Assembly: GCA_030151565.1 (NCBI GenBank)
Contig: JASLDM010000122.1
Location: 1-55,107, forward strand
Length of the DNA: 55,107 nt
Direction of reading: 5' to 3'
Origin: Flavobacterium sp.
GTDB taxonomy: Bacteria > Bacteroidota > Bacteroidia > Flavobacteriales > Flavobacteriaceae
This document shows, piece after piece, positions 42,963-51,125 of this stretch. The notes below the pieces were generated by a model, which did no database searches, was not told where the DNA came from, and was given only the letters and a program-made list of their open reading frames with translations. A program made the translations under genes and the position numbers. The stretch's first letter is position 1; the number at the start of each line of letters is the position of its first letter.

Positions 42963-44723
42963 ATGAATGGATTTTATAAATACCTAATTGTATTGCTGCT
43001 TTGCAGTTCACAGTCACTTTGGGCACAAATACAATTTGAAGCTAGCATAAGTCGCAATAGCATCCCTCTTAATGAAAACGTACGAGTAGATTTTGCGATG
43101 AACAGCGATGGAGATCACTTTGCTCCACCTGCCTTTGACGGTTTTAGAGTAGTAGGCGGTCCAAATCAATCTGTTAGCTATACTTGGACGAATGGAAAAA
43201 AAACATTCAACAAAACATATTCCTATTTTCTAGCACCTACACGAAAAGGTACTTTAACAATTGGGAGTGCCTCTATTGAAATTGAAGGAAAAACATATCA
43301 ATCAAAACCGCTAAGCTTAACGGTAACTGATGCTGTAAAACGTGAAGATCCGCGTGCAGCTATAAATCATTCTCAAGAACAAGTATTAGATGGAATTCAT
43401 TTGGTAGCTGAAATATCCAACACAAATCCATTTGAAAACGAGCCCATTACAGTAGTTTACAAAGTCTATGTAGAAAAGAACTCTAACTTAGTTGGATGGA
43501 ATGGAAAAGAAATTCCTACATATAAAAACTTCTGGGTTAATGCCATTGAAATTAAAGATTTAAAAGTAGAAAAAGGCAAATACAAAGGAGTTGATGCTCA
43601 ATACATCACCTTCAAAAAAGACATTATAATGCCCCAAGAATCTGGTGATTTAGAACTAGAAGCTTTGGTTATGGATATACAAGCAGAAGTCTTTACAGGA
43701 CGTCGAGATTTTTTTGGCTTTCCTGAAACCGGTTACGTAACGAAATCATACACAACAGGAAAACGCAAAATCAAAGTAAAACCTTTACCGTTAGCAGATC
43801 GTCCAGAAACATTCAGTGGTGCTGTAGGTAAATTTGATTTTAAAGTATCTCCCTCTAAAAAAGAATTAAATGCAGGAGAAACACTCCAATTAACTGTTGA
43901 GGTATCAGGCAGAGGAAACATGAATTTATTTACACTTCCTAAGCCTGAAGCACCTGAAGCATTAGAAATATATGATCCAGAATATACTGAAAAACTAACA
44001 CCAGGCATTTACGGGTTACAAGGAAAAAAAACTGATAAATACACCATTATACCACAGTATAAAGGAACCTATACGCTAGCTCCAATGCAATTCACGTACT
44101 TTGATTTAGAAAGTAAATCCTACAAGACAATAGTAAGTGACTCCATTCCTATAACTGTTATAAATGGTCCTGAAATGGTAAAAACTGTAAACACAATTGA
44201 AGAAGGGGAACTTAAACAAACAGCTTTTCAAGATATAGAACGTATTGCCGTTTTTCTACCGATAACAAAACAAGATTATTGGAAATCACTACGTTTCTAC
44301 ATTCTGAGTTTACTACCCTTTTTAGCGATGCCTCTTTTTGTGTATGTAATAAAGAAACGCCGTAGAGATGCAGGTGATTTTGAAGGTTTACGCTTAAAAA
44401 CGAACAATCGCTTAGCTAAAAAATATTTGGGAGAAGCTAAGAAAAACTTAAATAACAAAAACTTGTTTTATGAAGCACTTGAACGCTGTTTACACAATTT
44501 CTTAAAAGCTAAATTAAGCATTGAAACAACAGAGATGAGTAATGATCATATTGAAGAATTACTCCGAAAAAAAGGTATTGAAAACGAAGAAATCATTTCT
44601 TTTTTGGAGCTTAAAAAAGCTTGTGAATATGCACGTTATGCACCTACCACGCAAGAAAATATGAACCGTGATTTTGATATGGCACTAGATGTTATTGCTC
44701 GATTAGAAAAACAATTCAACTAA
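42963..44723 (+). CDS. batD: Bat operon protein BatD (oxygen tolerance family)
   Basis: A 586-residue membrane-anchored periplasmic protein. After a signal peptide (to about residue 21) come several immunoglobulin-like beta domains, starting FEASISRNSIPLNENVRVDF. One membrane segment (about 440-460, LRFYILSLLPFLAMPLFVYV) and a cytoplasmic helical tail follow. The ATG at 42963 is chosen because the longer frame would start with TTG at 42951 inside the end of batC. It shares its N-terminal fold with the 541-residue protein upstream. Confidence 0.92.
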   Translation: MNGFYKYLIVLLLCSSQSLWAQIQFEASISRNSIPLNENVRVDFAMNSDGDHFAPPAFDGFRVVGGPNQSVSYTWTNGKKTFNKTYSYFLAPTRKGTLTIGSASIEIEGKTYQSKPLSLTVTDAVKREDPRAAINHSQEQVLDGIHLVAEISNTNPFENEPITVVYKVYVEKNSNLVGWNGKEIPTYKNFWVNAIEIKDLKVEKGKYKGVDAQYITFKKDIIMPQESGDLELEALVMDIQAEVFTGRRDFFGFPETGYVTKSYTTGKRKIKVKPLPLADRPETFSGAVGKFDFKVSPSKKELNAGETLQLTVEVSGRGNMNLFTLPKPEAPEALEIYDPEYTEKLTPGIYGLQGKKTDKYTIIPQYKGTYTLAPMQFTYFDLESKSYKTIVSDSIPITVINGPEMVKTVNTIEEGELKQTAFQDIERIAVFLPITKQDYWKSLRFYILSLLPFLAMPLFVYVIKKRRRDAGDFEGLRLKTNNRLAKKYLGEAKKNLNNKNLFYEALERCLHNFLKAKLSIETTEMSNDHIEELLRKKGIENEEIISFLELKKACEYARYAPTTQENMNRDFDMALDVIARLEKQFN

Positions 44724-44726
44724 ATT

Positions 44727-45485
44727 ATGAAAAAAGTCATCGCCCTTTTACTTCTAATGGTAACTTCGGTTTGGTCTCAAAATACGGATTGGGAAAGCCA
44801 ATTTTCTGAGGCCAACACACTATATGCTGCTGGAAAATATGAAGAAGCTATAACAAAATACGTCGCTATAGAACAAACTGGCGCACAGGCAGAAGCATTG
44901 TTTTTTAATATGGGAAATGCATATTACCAATTAAAACAAACGGCACCCGCGATATATTACTTTGAAAAAACACTTTTATTAAATCCAGATCATATTGGTG
45001 CTAAAAACAACTTACAATTTGCTCAACAAAGTCTTGAAGGAAATATAACTAAAATAGAAAAGCTTAATTCACAAGATATTTTACACAATAGTTTTAAAAT
45101 TTATAGCTACAATCAATGGGCAGGAATTGCTACGGCGTGTGCCTTTTTAATTCTTATCTGCTTCAGCATATATTATATACTAGCATCTGCGACATTAAAA
45201 AGAATTCTGTTCGCTGGGCAATTTCTATGGTTGGGTATAGGTATTATAGCCTTATATGGTGCATATTCTGAAAAAAAATATACCGATGAATACCGCCCAG
45301 GAATCGTTTTTCAAACAAATGCTGCACTTAAAGAAGAACCAAAACAAAGTTCAAAAAGCATAGAAACACTGCAAGAAGGAACCAAGGTATTTATCCTTAA
45401 AGATAAAGGGCTTTGGTGCTTAGTAAAGTTAGAAAATCAAGAAACAGGTTGGTTATTACAAGCCGATTTCAAACCTCTTAAATAG
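44727..45485 (+). CDS. batE: Bat operon protein BatE (TPR and SH3-like)
   Basis: A 252-residue protein with a signal peptide, TPR repeats (about 20-100, with LFFNMGNAYYQLKQTAPAIY), two membrane segments (about 132-152 and 162-178) and a C-terminal SH3-like domain (190-250) ending ETGWLLQADFKPLK. It is the last gene of the operon and starts three bases after batD. Its 3' end overlaps the convergent cvpA-like gene by eight bases, leaving no space for a terminator between them. Confidence 0.88.
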   Translation: MKKVIALLLLMVTSVWSQNTDWESQFSEANTLYAAGKYEEAITKYVAIEQTGAQAEALFFNMGNAYYQLKQTAPAIYYFEKTLLLNPDHIGAKNNLQFAQQSLEGNITKIEKLNSQDILHNSFKIYSYNQWAGIATACAFLILICFSIYYILASATLKRILFAGQFLWLGIGIIALYGAYSEKKYTDEYRPGIVFQTNAALKEEPKQSSKSIETLQEGTKVFILKDKGLWCLVKLENQETGWLLQADFKPLK

Positions 45486-46023
45486 TTTGTGTTTCAGAAG
45501 GAGAAGTAATAATTTCTACACTTTTTTCAAATAGACGATCAAATAATTCAAATAAACTTGGAAATAGACTTCCTGAAATACCTTCATAAAAAGAATAAAA
45601 AAAAGATGTTTTTAAAGTTGCTTCTTCAACCATGAAGTGATTAATATTAACTTTATCAAATAAAGCGAATACTAGACAGGCCAACAAAATAACGCGTAAA
45701 ACTTCGAAAACACCTCCAAAAATACGATTAAATAATCCAAGATATACAGCTTTAAAAGCTTCCGTCATTAAAGAGGCAACCATACGCACAAGTAAAATAA
45801 CTAATACAAAAGTCAGTACAAAAGAAAGAAATGGTAAAAGCGTAGAATCCCATTTAAAAGAAGCGTATAAATACTCTTTGATTATTGTAGAGAACTTTAA
45901 AGCACCAATCAGTCCGATTAAAAAAGACAAAAACGAAGCAACTGCAACGAATAAACCCTTTTTTAAACCGAGATAAAATCCATAAGCTACAAAGGCTAAA
46001 ACTATAAAATCAACAATAAGCAT
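45478..46023 (-). CDS. CvpA family membrane protein
   Basis: A 181-residue inner-membrane protein of the CvpA family (colicin V production in E. coli). Four hydrophobic segments are seen, starting MLIVDFIVLAFVAYGFYLGL and including FVLTFVLVILLVRMVASLM. In E. coli cvpA is tied to purF; here it is between batE and a small conserved gene. The ATG at 46023 is used rather than TTG at 46038. It overlaps batE tail to tail. Confidence 0.87.
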   Translation of the reverse strand: MLIVDFIVLAFVAYGFYLGLKKGLFVAVASFLSFLIGLIGALKFSTIIKEYLYASFKWDSTLLPFLSFVLTFVLVILLVRMVASLMTEAFKAVYLGLFNRIFGGVFEVLRVILLACLVFALFDKVNINHFMVEEATLKTSFFYSFYEGISGSLFPSLFELFDRLFEKSVEIITSPSETQTI

Positions 46024-46042
46024 AGACGATAAAATCAAAGTG

Positions 46043-46050
46043 CGAAGATA
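46043..46050 (-). promoter_or_regulatory. Possible promoter -7 element for the CvpA-like gene
   Basis: The minus strand reads TATCTTCG, one base off TAnnTTTG, 19 bases before the ATG. It is back to back with the plus-strand element at 46088-46095. Confidence 0.35.
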
Positions 46051-46087
46051 AAATATTTTTGTTAAAACACAGTTTTAAAGGAAGTAG

Positions 46088-46095
46088 TATCTTTG
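46088..46095 (+). promoter_or_regulatory. Promoter -7 element for the 118-residue protein gene
   Basis: TATCTTTG, an exact TAnnTTTG match 19 bases before the ATG at 46115. Confidence 0.5.
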
Positions 46096-46114
46096 TGACT
46101 GATTCAACAACATT

Positions 46115-46471
46115 ATGGCAAGAGACGAACAATTAAAAACGAGATGGGAACATCTAGTTACCAAAATATCAAACCGATTTGCAGAAGGTGAAACTCTAGA
46201 TTTAGAAGCCATCATCTACCTCATCGGAGTACAAGAGTTAGGGCGAATAAAAAAACGATATAAAAAAGATGATAAAATCAACCTGATGCACATCGCCATC
46301 TGCCGACTTCTAGAACCTTATGGTTATTACGAATTTGACCATTTTGATGAAGAGGGTTGGCCTCACTACAACGTAAAAGAAAACTTACCTGCATTAAAAG
46401 CTGGGGAGCAAAGTGTGTTGATGAAAGAAGCTATTGTGCACTATTTTATAGAAAAAGAATTCATAGACTAG
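46115..46471 (+). CDS. Small conserved-looking protein of unknown function
   Basis: A 118-residue soluble protein with no signal peptide or membrane segment. Predicted helices with charged faces (for example ELGRIKKRYKKDDKINLMHI) are followed by an aromatic-acidic stretch (GYYEFDHFDEEGWPHYN). I do not recognise a family. Even amino-acid use, a clean ATG start, a promoter and position between cvpA-like and pheS suggest a real gene. Confidence 0.8.
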   Translation: MARDEQLKTRWEHLVTKISNRFAEGETLDLEAIIYLIGVQELGRIKKRYKKDDKINLMHIAICRLLEPYGYYEFDHFDEEGWPHYNVKENLPALKAGEQSVLMKEAIVHYFIEKEFID

Positions 46472-46532
46472 CTTTCGTGTTATAAATCCTATTTTTTTAA
46501 AGGCTAAAATTTCAAGTCTAATTTAAAAACTG

Positions 46533-46540
46533 TAAATTTG
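46533..46540 (+). promoter_or_regulatory. Promoter -7 element for pheS
   Basis: TAAATTTG, an exact consensus match 18 bases before the ATG at 46559, predicting a short leader. No leader peptide or T-box-like structure is seen. Confidence 0.5.
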
Positions 46541-46558
46541 CCTTTTACTTTACTTAAG

Positions 46559-47575
46559 ATGATTGATAAAATAAAAGAATACATTGGAGAAGCAGAACAG
46601 TTTTCTACCGATAACAAAGAAACCCTAGAGACTTTTAGAATTAAATTCCTTTCTAAAAAAGGAATTCTTAATGATTTATTTGCTGCGTTCAAAAGCGTAC
46701 CAAATGATCAGAAAAAAGACTTTGGACAAGCAATTAATTTATTAAAAAACACCATTGAAGGCAAAGTAAAATCTATTCAGGAGCTTTTAGATTCTAAAGA
46801 TGTACAAGGTCTATATGGTGATTTAACTCGTCCGGGGTACCCACTAGAGATTGGATCTAGACATCCTATTTCTTTAGTAAAAAATGAAGTAATCAACATT
46901 TTCTCAAACATCGGATTTAACGTATCCGAAGGTCCAGAAATTGAAGATGATTGGCACAACTTTTCTGCCTTGAATTTCCCGGAGTACCACCCTGCTCGAG
47001 ATATGCAAGACACCTTTTTTGTCCAAACCAATCCTGAACATTTATTGCGTACACACACTTCATCTGTTCAAGTGCGCTATATGGATAAAAACAAACCTCC
47101 TTTACGAACAATTTCTCCAGGACGTGTGTTTAGAAATGAAGCAATCTCTTCTCGCTCACACTGTATTTTCCACCAAGTAGAAGGCTTATATATTGACAAA
47201 GATGTATCTTTTGCAGACTTGAAACAAACCCTTTTATACTTTACAAAAGAAATGTTCGGAAAGTCGAAAATACGTCTGCGTCCATCTTATTTCCCATTTA
47301 CAGAGCCAAGTGCTGAAGTAGATATCTATTGGGGGTTAAAAACAGAAACCGATTATAGAATTACGAAAGGTACAGGATGGTTAGAAATTATGGGATGTGG
47401 AATGGTAGACCCTAATGTATTGACTAATTGTGGTATTGATCCAAATGAATACAATGGTTTTGCTTTTGGTATGGGAATTGAGCGTATGGCAATGCTCCTT
47501 TATCAAATCAGTGATATCCGTATGTTTTATGAAAACGACGTGCGTTTCTTAGAGCAATTCAAATCTAATTTTTAA
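46559..47575 (+). CDS. pheS: Phenylalanyl-tRNA synthetase alpha subunit
   Basis: The catalytic alpha subunit of the alpha2-beta2 enzyme that charges tRNA-Phe. The 338-residue protein has an N-terminal coiled coil that binds tRNA (1-90), class II motif 2 (GRVFRNEAISSRSHCIFHQ) and motif 3 (GFAFGMGIERMAML). The ATG at 46559 is chosen because the longer frame would begin at a TTG (46538) inside the -7 element. PheT is not next to it, as is common in this phylum. A terminator follows. Confidence 0.97.
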   Translation: MIDKIKEYIGEAEQFSTDNKETLETFRIKFLSKKGILNDLFAAFKSVPNDQKKDFGQAINLLKNTIEGKVKSIQELLDSKDVQGLYGDLTRPGYPLEIGSRHPISLVKNEVINIFSNIGFNVSEGPEIEDDWHNFSALNFPEYHPARDMQDTFFVQTNPEHLLRTHTSSVQVRYMDKNKPPLRTISPGRVFRNEAISSRSHCIFHQVEGLYIDKDVSFADLKQTLLYFTKEMFGKSKIRLRPSYFPFTEPSAEVDIYWGLKTETDYRITKGTGWLEIMGCGMVDPNVLTNCGIDPNEYNGFAFGMGIERMAMLLYQISDIRMFYENDVRFLEQFKSNF

Positions 47576-47608
47576 ATAAATAAGCTTCTTAGCTTTCTAA
47601 TATAACAC

Positions 47609-47643
47609 AAAAGCTTTCTTCCCAACGAAGAAGGCTTTTTTTA
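47609..47643 (+). terminator. Terminator after pheS
   Basis: A 12-bp stem AAAAGCTTTCTT / AAGAAGGCTTTT with one G-U pair and a seven-base loop, followed by a T run. The remaining 47644-47859 is non-coding apart from an 8-bp dyad TCAAAAAT/ATTTTTGA, and no consensus promoter is seen. Confidence 0.85.
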
Positions 47644-47859
47644 TCTCCTACCCTTTCTCGATTTCTGATCGACACGTCAAGTATTTGTAATCCTCCCAAA
47701 GTATACAGGACTTAGCTTCTCAAAAATATGCTCCCATAGACATTTTTGATAGTTAATTAAATTTCAGCTTTTTATCGCATTACAATGAAATAAAAAGTTT
47801 TCTTAATCATTCCTTCAAAGTGGTATAACTCTTGTTGTAAAATACATAAACAAAAAAAT

Positions 47860-48357
47860 ATGAAAAGAATAGCGCTATTTCTCACAATTGGATTTCTATT
47901 TCTACAATCCTGTAGTAGTGTCCACACGATGTCTGACTTTTATTCAAAATATGAAAATGAGGCTACAATTATCCCGATTCCAAAATTTGCTTTACAATTT
48001 GCTGCAAAACAAACGAATTCAAATGAGTTCATAAAATACCTCAACTCAGCAAAAGTATTTGTACTAAAGAAAAGCTCGCCTAATAAACAATCACGCGTTT
48101 TAAAGGATTTAAAATCTTCTATCCGAGGTGAACATTACCAAGACTTAATCAGCCTTAAAAACAATCAAAACTCGCTACAGATCTCTATTTTAGAAAACGA
48201 TGGAAAAGTACAACGAATGATTTTAGGAATTAGTGGATTTCAGAATGTAATGGTAATTGAATCAAAAATGAATGTTTTAAGAACCGATCTTGAAAAAGCA
48301 TTAGAAAACATTAGTGATGACGATGTAGAAGCCATAAAGGACTTAATTGACAACTAG
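47860..48357 (+). CDS. DUF4252 lipoprotein
   Basis: A 165-residue lipoprotein (lipobox LQSC, Cys18) of the DUF4252 family: MSDFYSKYENEATIIPIP is followed by a beta-alpha pattern ending LEKALENISDDDVEAIKDLI. The function is unknown. In related bacteria DUF4252 genes often sit beside an ECF sigma factor; none is seen here. It is a single gene with a structured RNA region after it. Confidence 0.82.
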   Translation: MKRIALFLTIGFLFLQSCSSVHTMSDFYSKYENEATIIPIPKFALQFAAKQTNSNEFIKYLNSAKVFVLKKSSPNKQSRVLKDLKSSIRGEHYQDLISLKNNQNSLQISILENDGKVQRMILGISGFQNVMVIESKMNVLRTDLEKALENISDDDVEAIKDLIDN

Positions 48358-48369
48358 TTCCATAAAAAC

Positions 48370-48422
48370 ATATAAGAGAGTAAGGCTTGTAAGGATAAAG
48401 CCAAGTCCTTGCTTTCTTATAT
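48370..48422. other. Long imperfect hairpin between convergent genes
   Basis: ATATAAGAGAGTAAGG pairs with CCTTGCTTTCTTATAT (two G-U pairs), and CTTG/CAAG lies inside; the arms are 48370-48389 and 48402-48422. There is no T run, so it is not a classic terminator. It lies between the DUF4252 gene and the convergent HAAS-like gene and may slow or end transcription from either side. Confidence 0.55.
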
Positions 48423-48497
48423 TATCAACGACTCCCTAAAAGAAGTAATATAAGATTGAGGAGATATAATAAAAGTGAAAGGAACCAACGTATCATA

Positions 48498-49211
48498 TTA
48501 TAATTCTATAAATTGATGTTTTTGTATAGTTTCACGAATTTGATGCTCTATAAGAGGGCGAATGACTTGACGGCTCACAATAAGCATTAAAACCAAAAAT
48601 GTCAAGAAAACACTAAAAAGGCAAACACCTAGAAAACTCAAGGTGTCTGTTTGACGAATACTGATAGAGCTCATCACATTAAATGCATTCACTATAAAAA
48701 TTCCAAGAGGAAATGCGTAAAATTGTCCACCTACACTCTCGATAAGCCATTTCTTTCCCGTGATTTTCTGTCTATTTTTAATTCGGCGAAGCAACACCAT
48801 GCCAGAACTTATCATATACAGAAAAATAACACCAAATATGGCATAATAATAAGTGATGCCATTTTCTAAATGTGCTCCAATAAAATAGAATCCTCCCAAA
48901 ATTGCTAATGTCAGCAATAATTTAGGCAAAGTCACGTACGCTGCTAAAGCCTTCCAAGTAACACGATAATAAGTCTTTGTCATTGCCGCTTGCCGCTCTT
49001 CTATCATCCCCATAAATCCAAAAACACCAAACTTCTTAAATTCACGTTGGAGTGCCTCCTCAAAATTTAAGGTCAGATTTTCCTCCCATTGCGTCTCTAT
49101 TCCCTGAGCTAGGTGATCCACAAGTTCGAGTTCTACATCATAAAACTCCACAAAATGTTTGCGCGTAAAAACATGTAATGACTGTATTTCTTCTTGTGTA
49201 ATTTTTCTCAT
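48498..49211 (-). CDS. PadR-linked HAAS-like membrane protein 1
   Basis: A 237-residue protein. The N-terminal cytoplasmic domain (about 1-85) has the pattern VELELVDHLAQGIE, like the HAAS domain encoded beside PadR regulators in many bacteria. Four membrane segments follow (about 89-110, 118-138, 163-185, 188-212). The same layout is seen in the gene upstream (49242-49898), with which it shares E-x-x-x-x-DH-[LI]-A-x-x-IE, so the two look like paralogues. It is the last gene of a padR operon, 30 bases after its paralogue. The function is unknown; membrane-stress signalling is a guess. Confidence 0.72.
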   Translation of the reverse strand: MRKITQEEIQSLHVFTRKHFVEFYDVELELVDHLAQGIETQWEENLTLNFEEALQREFKKFGVFGFMGMIEERQAAMTKTYYRVTWKALAAYVTLPKLLLTLAILGGFYFIGAHLENGITYYYAIFGVIFLYMISSGMVLLRRIKNRQKITGKKWLIESVGGQFYAFPLGIFIVNAFNVMSSISIRQTDTLSFLGVCLFSVFLTFLVLMLIVSRQVIRPLIEHQIRETIQKHQFIEL

Positions 49212-49241
49212 AGCTTGAACATTTTATGACTTTTTTTAAAC

Positions 49242-49898
49242 TTAATATTCTTTAATATGAATTCGATTTTCTGATCCAAACTGATGCAATCGATACGAAA
49301 AATAAAAAGTATAAGTAGCTGATAAAGCTGCGATATACGAAATTACAGGCTCTACATAGCCAATAGGAAATGTAGCATTAAACCAAAACCAACTATAAGC
49401 CCCTATAACCAAAAGCAAAGTGAAAGCATTTAAAAAACTCAAATGTTTAAGCTGTTCTTTATAATAGCAGATGGAATGCGAATATTCCTTTTTCGTTTGA
49501 AATAAAACGATAAAGCTCCACGCCCAAGACAAAAGAAGGAAAGCAAAACTTGGAATCATTGCAGAAATTCCTACCCCGTAAAAAAGAATAAATAGCAATA
49601 ACAACCCTAAAATAGCCAAGGACTGAAAGCGTAAGTCTGATCGAATTAAGCCTTTTGCTATAAAAGAAGGCACTCTTTTAAATCCAACAAATGAGGAAGG
49701 CTTTAAATCACGATGCCATTTACTCAATACCAATCTAAATGCTTCTACAAAAGAGGCATTTCCTTCGTCCATAATCGTCTCTATTTCACAAGCGATATGA
49801 TCCAAAACTTCTTCACGAACGTCTGCATACGTTAATTCATACTTTTGAATTAATATAGCTTCGATTTCTTTCAATTGTTCTGTGGCTAATTGCTTCAT
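49242..49898 (-). CDS. PadR-linked HAAS-like membrane protein 2
   Basis: A 218-residue protein with a soluble N-terminal domain containing VREEVLDHIACEIE, then four membrane segments (about 92-112, 115-135, 150-168, 180-200). It resembles the protein encoded at 48498-49211 in layout and motif. Its start is two bases after the padR stop, so it is made from the same transcript. No enzyme or transport motif is visible. Confidence 0.72.
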   Translation of the reverse strand: MKQLATEQLKEIEAILIQKYELTYADVREEVLDHIACEIETIMDEGNASFVEAFRLVLSKWHRDLKPSSFVGFKRVPSFIAKGLIRSDLRFQSLAILGLLLLFILFYGVGISAMIPSFAFLLLSWAWSFIVLFQTKKEYSHSICYYKEQLKHLSFLNAFTLLLVIGAYSWFWFNATFPIGYVEPVISYIAALSATYTFYFSYRLHQFGSENRIHIKEY

Positions 49899-49900
49899 AG

Positions 49901-50236
49901 CTACGTTAATTTTAACGTTACGATGGATTGCATGTTACGAATAAAATTTTCTAACTCTTCCATCTTATGATCTGTTTCTTTAACGCCAGACTCGGTAAGT
50001 CGATAATATTTACGCACACGACCGTCAACACGTTCCATTTCTACATCCAAAAAACCTTCTGCTTCCATTTTGTGCAAGGCCGGATAGAGCGCTCCTTCAG
50101 TCAAATTCATTTCTCCCGCGGTAATTTCTTTCACTTTCTGCGTTATTTCATACCCATACATTCTACCGTTTTGGTCTAACAGTTTCATAATAATGGCATT
50201 CAAACTTCCTTTATATAATTGTTGTTGTTTTTTCAT
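49901..50236 (-). CDS. PadR-family transcriptional regulator
   Basis: A 111-residue winged-helix protein: LYKGSLNAIIMKLLDQNG, MYGYEITQKVKE and the wing ALYPALHKMEAEGFLDVE are typical of PadR, as is the basic turn GRVRKYYRLTESG. The ATG at 50236 fits the family; a longer TTG-started frame would run through the promoter. It heads an operon with two HAAS-like membrane proteins and probably represses it. The palindrome TATCGATA in its own promoter could be an operator. Confidence 0.92.
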   Translation of the reverse strand: MKKQQQLYKGSLNAIIMKLLDQNGRMYGYEITQKVKEITAGEMNLTEGALYPALHKMEAEGFLDVEMERVDGRVRKYYRLTESGVKETDHKMEELENFIRNMQSIVTLKLT

Positions 50237-50257
50237 ACTTCGTTTACTTAGGTATTG

Positions 50258-50287
50258 CAAATATATATAAACTATCGATACATACAA
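50258..50287 (-). promoter_or_regulatory. Promoter of the padR operon
   Basis: Minus strand TTG (50285-50287), a 19-base spacer and TATATTTG (50258-50265) match both Bacteroidota elements. The padR ATG is 21 bases downstream. A TATCGATA palindrome lies inside the spacer. Confidence 0.65.
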
Positions 50288-50463
50288 TAATTAGGTATGA
50301 ATCTATGACACTTTCTGAAATAAATGTAGAGCATAAAAACTAAATCTTATTAATTCAAAGTTATATACGGCTAGTCGAAACCATCATAAGTGATCATAAA
50401 AAAAATGACAATTTATGCTTACAAATACGCATCTCTACTATTAATAGCCGTCTTTTAAGATGT

Positions 50464-50493
50464 GTAACCTAGGTTACCTATAAAATTAGGTTA
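50464..50493. promoter_or_regulatory. Candidate activator/repressor site before the heme lipoprotein gene
   Basis: A perfect 14-bp palindrome GTAACCTAGGTTAC (50464-50477) plus a further half-site TAGGTTA (50487-50493), repeated at 17-base spacing from the TAGGTTA at 50470-50476. It is centred about 43 bases before the expected transcription start of the next gene. The protein that binds is unknown. Confidence 0.5.
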
Positions 50494-50499
50494 AGTATC

Positions 50500-50507
50500 T
50501 AAATTTG
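50500..50507 (+). promoter_or_regulatory. Promoter -7 element for the heme lipoprotein gene
   Basis: TAAATTTG, an exact consensus match 25 bases before the ATG at 50533. It directly follows the palindromic region. Confidence 0.55.
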
Positions 50508-50532
50508 AACCATTAACTACTTATCGAATAAA

Positions 50533-51093
50533 ATGAAAAAGATTTTTATATTGTGCTTGGTAGCTTCTACTATGCTTACTTGTGGAAAAAAAATAGAGAA
50601 ACTAGTTGATTTAAAATCATTAAAAAAAGAAGGAGAATCTATTGCTACAACAACTCAAAATGCTCTGATGTCCAATGTAGCAACTGCAATTGAAAAAGGA
50701 GGAACTACGTATGGTGTTGCGTTTTGCAGTACAAAATCTTTGGAACTTACTGACTCCTTATCAAAGAAACACGAAGTAACTATACAGCGTATTACTGATA
50801 AAAACAGGAACAAAAACAATGCGTTAACTACATCAAATGACATTACAATTTTTAACGCATTGAAAGAGAATACAAAATTACAAGATAGCCTTATTACAGA
50901 AAATGGCAAACACATCTATTACAAACGTATTGATCTTGGTATGGAAACTTGCTTAAAATGTCATGGAACACCTGGATCAAATATAAATACTGAAACTTTG
51001 GCTAAAATAAAAGAACATTACCCTTTTGACAACGCTGTTGGCTATAACCTAAAAGATCTTAGAGGAATGTGGAAAATTACCTTTGAAGAATAA
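50533..51093 (+). CDS. DUF3365/Tll0287-like c-type heme lipoprotein
   Basis: A 186-residue lipoprotein (lipobox MLTC, Cys17) with one c-type heme site CLKCH (C140, C143, H144). The DUF3365-like region contains GVAFCSTKSLELTDSLS (C65) and VTIQRITDKNRNKNN, as in Tll0287-type single-heme sensors or electron carriers. It would act in the periplasm attached to a membrane. The partner is unknown. It is a single-gene unit: palindromic control region before it, terminator after it. Confidence 0.87.
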   Translation: MKKIFILCLVASTMLTCGKKIEKLVDLKSLKKEGESIATTTQNALMSNVATAIEKGGTTYGVAFCSTKSLELTDSLSKKHEVTIQRITDKNRNKNNALTTSNDITIFNALKENTKLQDSLITENGKHIYYKRIDLGMETCLKCHGTPGSNINTETLAKIKEHYPFDNAVGYNLKDLRGMWKITFEE

Positions 51094-51094
51094 C

Positions 51095-51124
51095 AAAAAA
51101 GGAGCTAAATAAGCTCCTTTTTTT
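51095..51124. terminator. Bidirectional terminator between the heme lipoprotein and DUF5686 genes
   Basis: A 12-bp stem AAAAAAGGAGCT / AGCTCCTTTTTT with a five-base loop. Its core GGAGCT/AGCTCC is the same as in the terminator at 16336-16380. Confidence 0.9.
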
Positions 51125-51125
51125 A

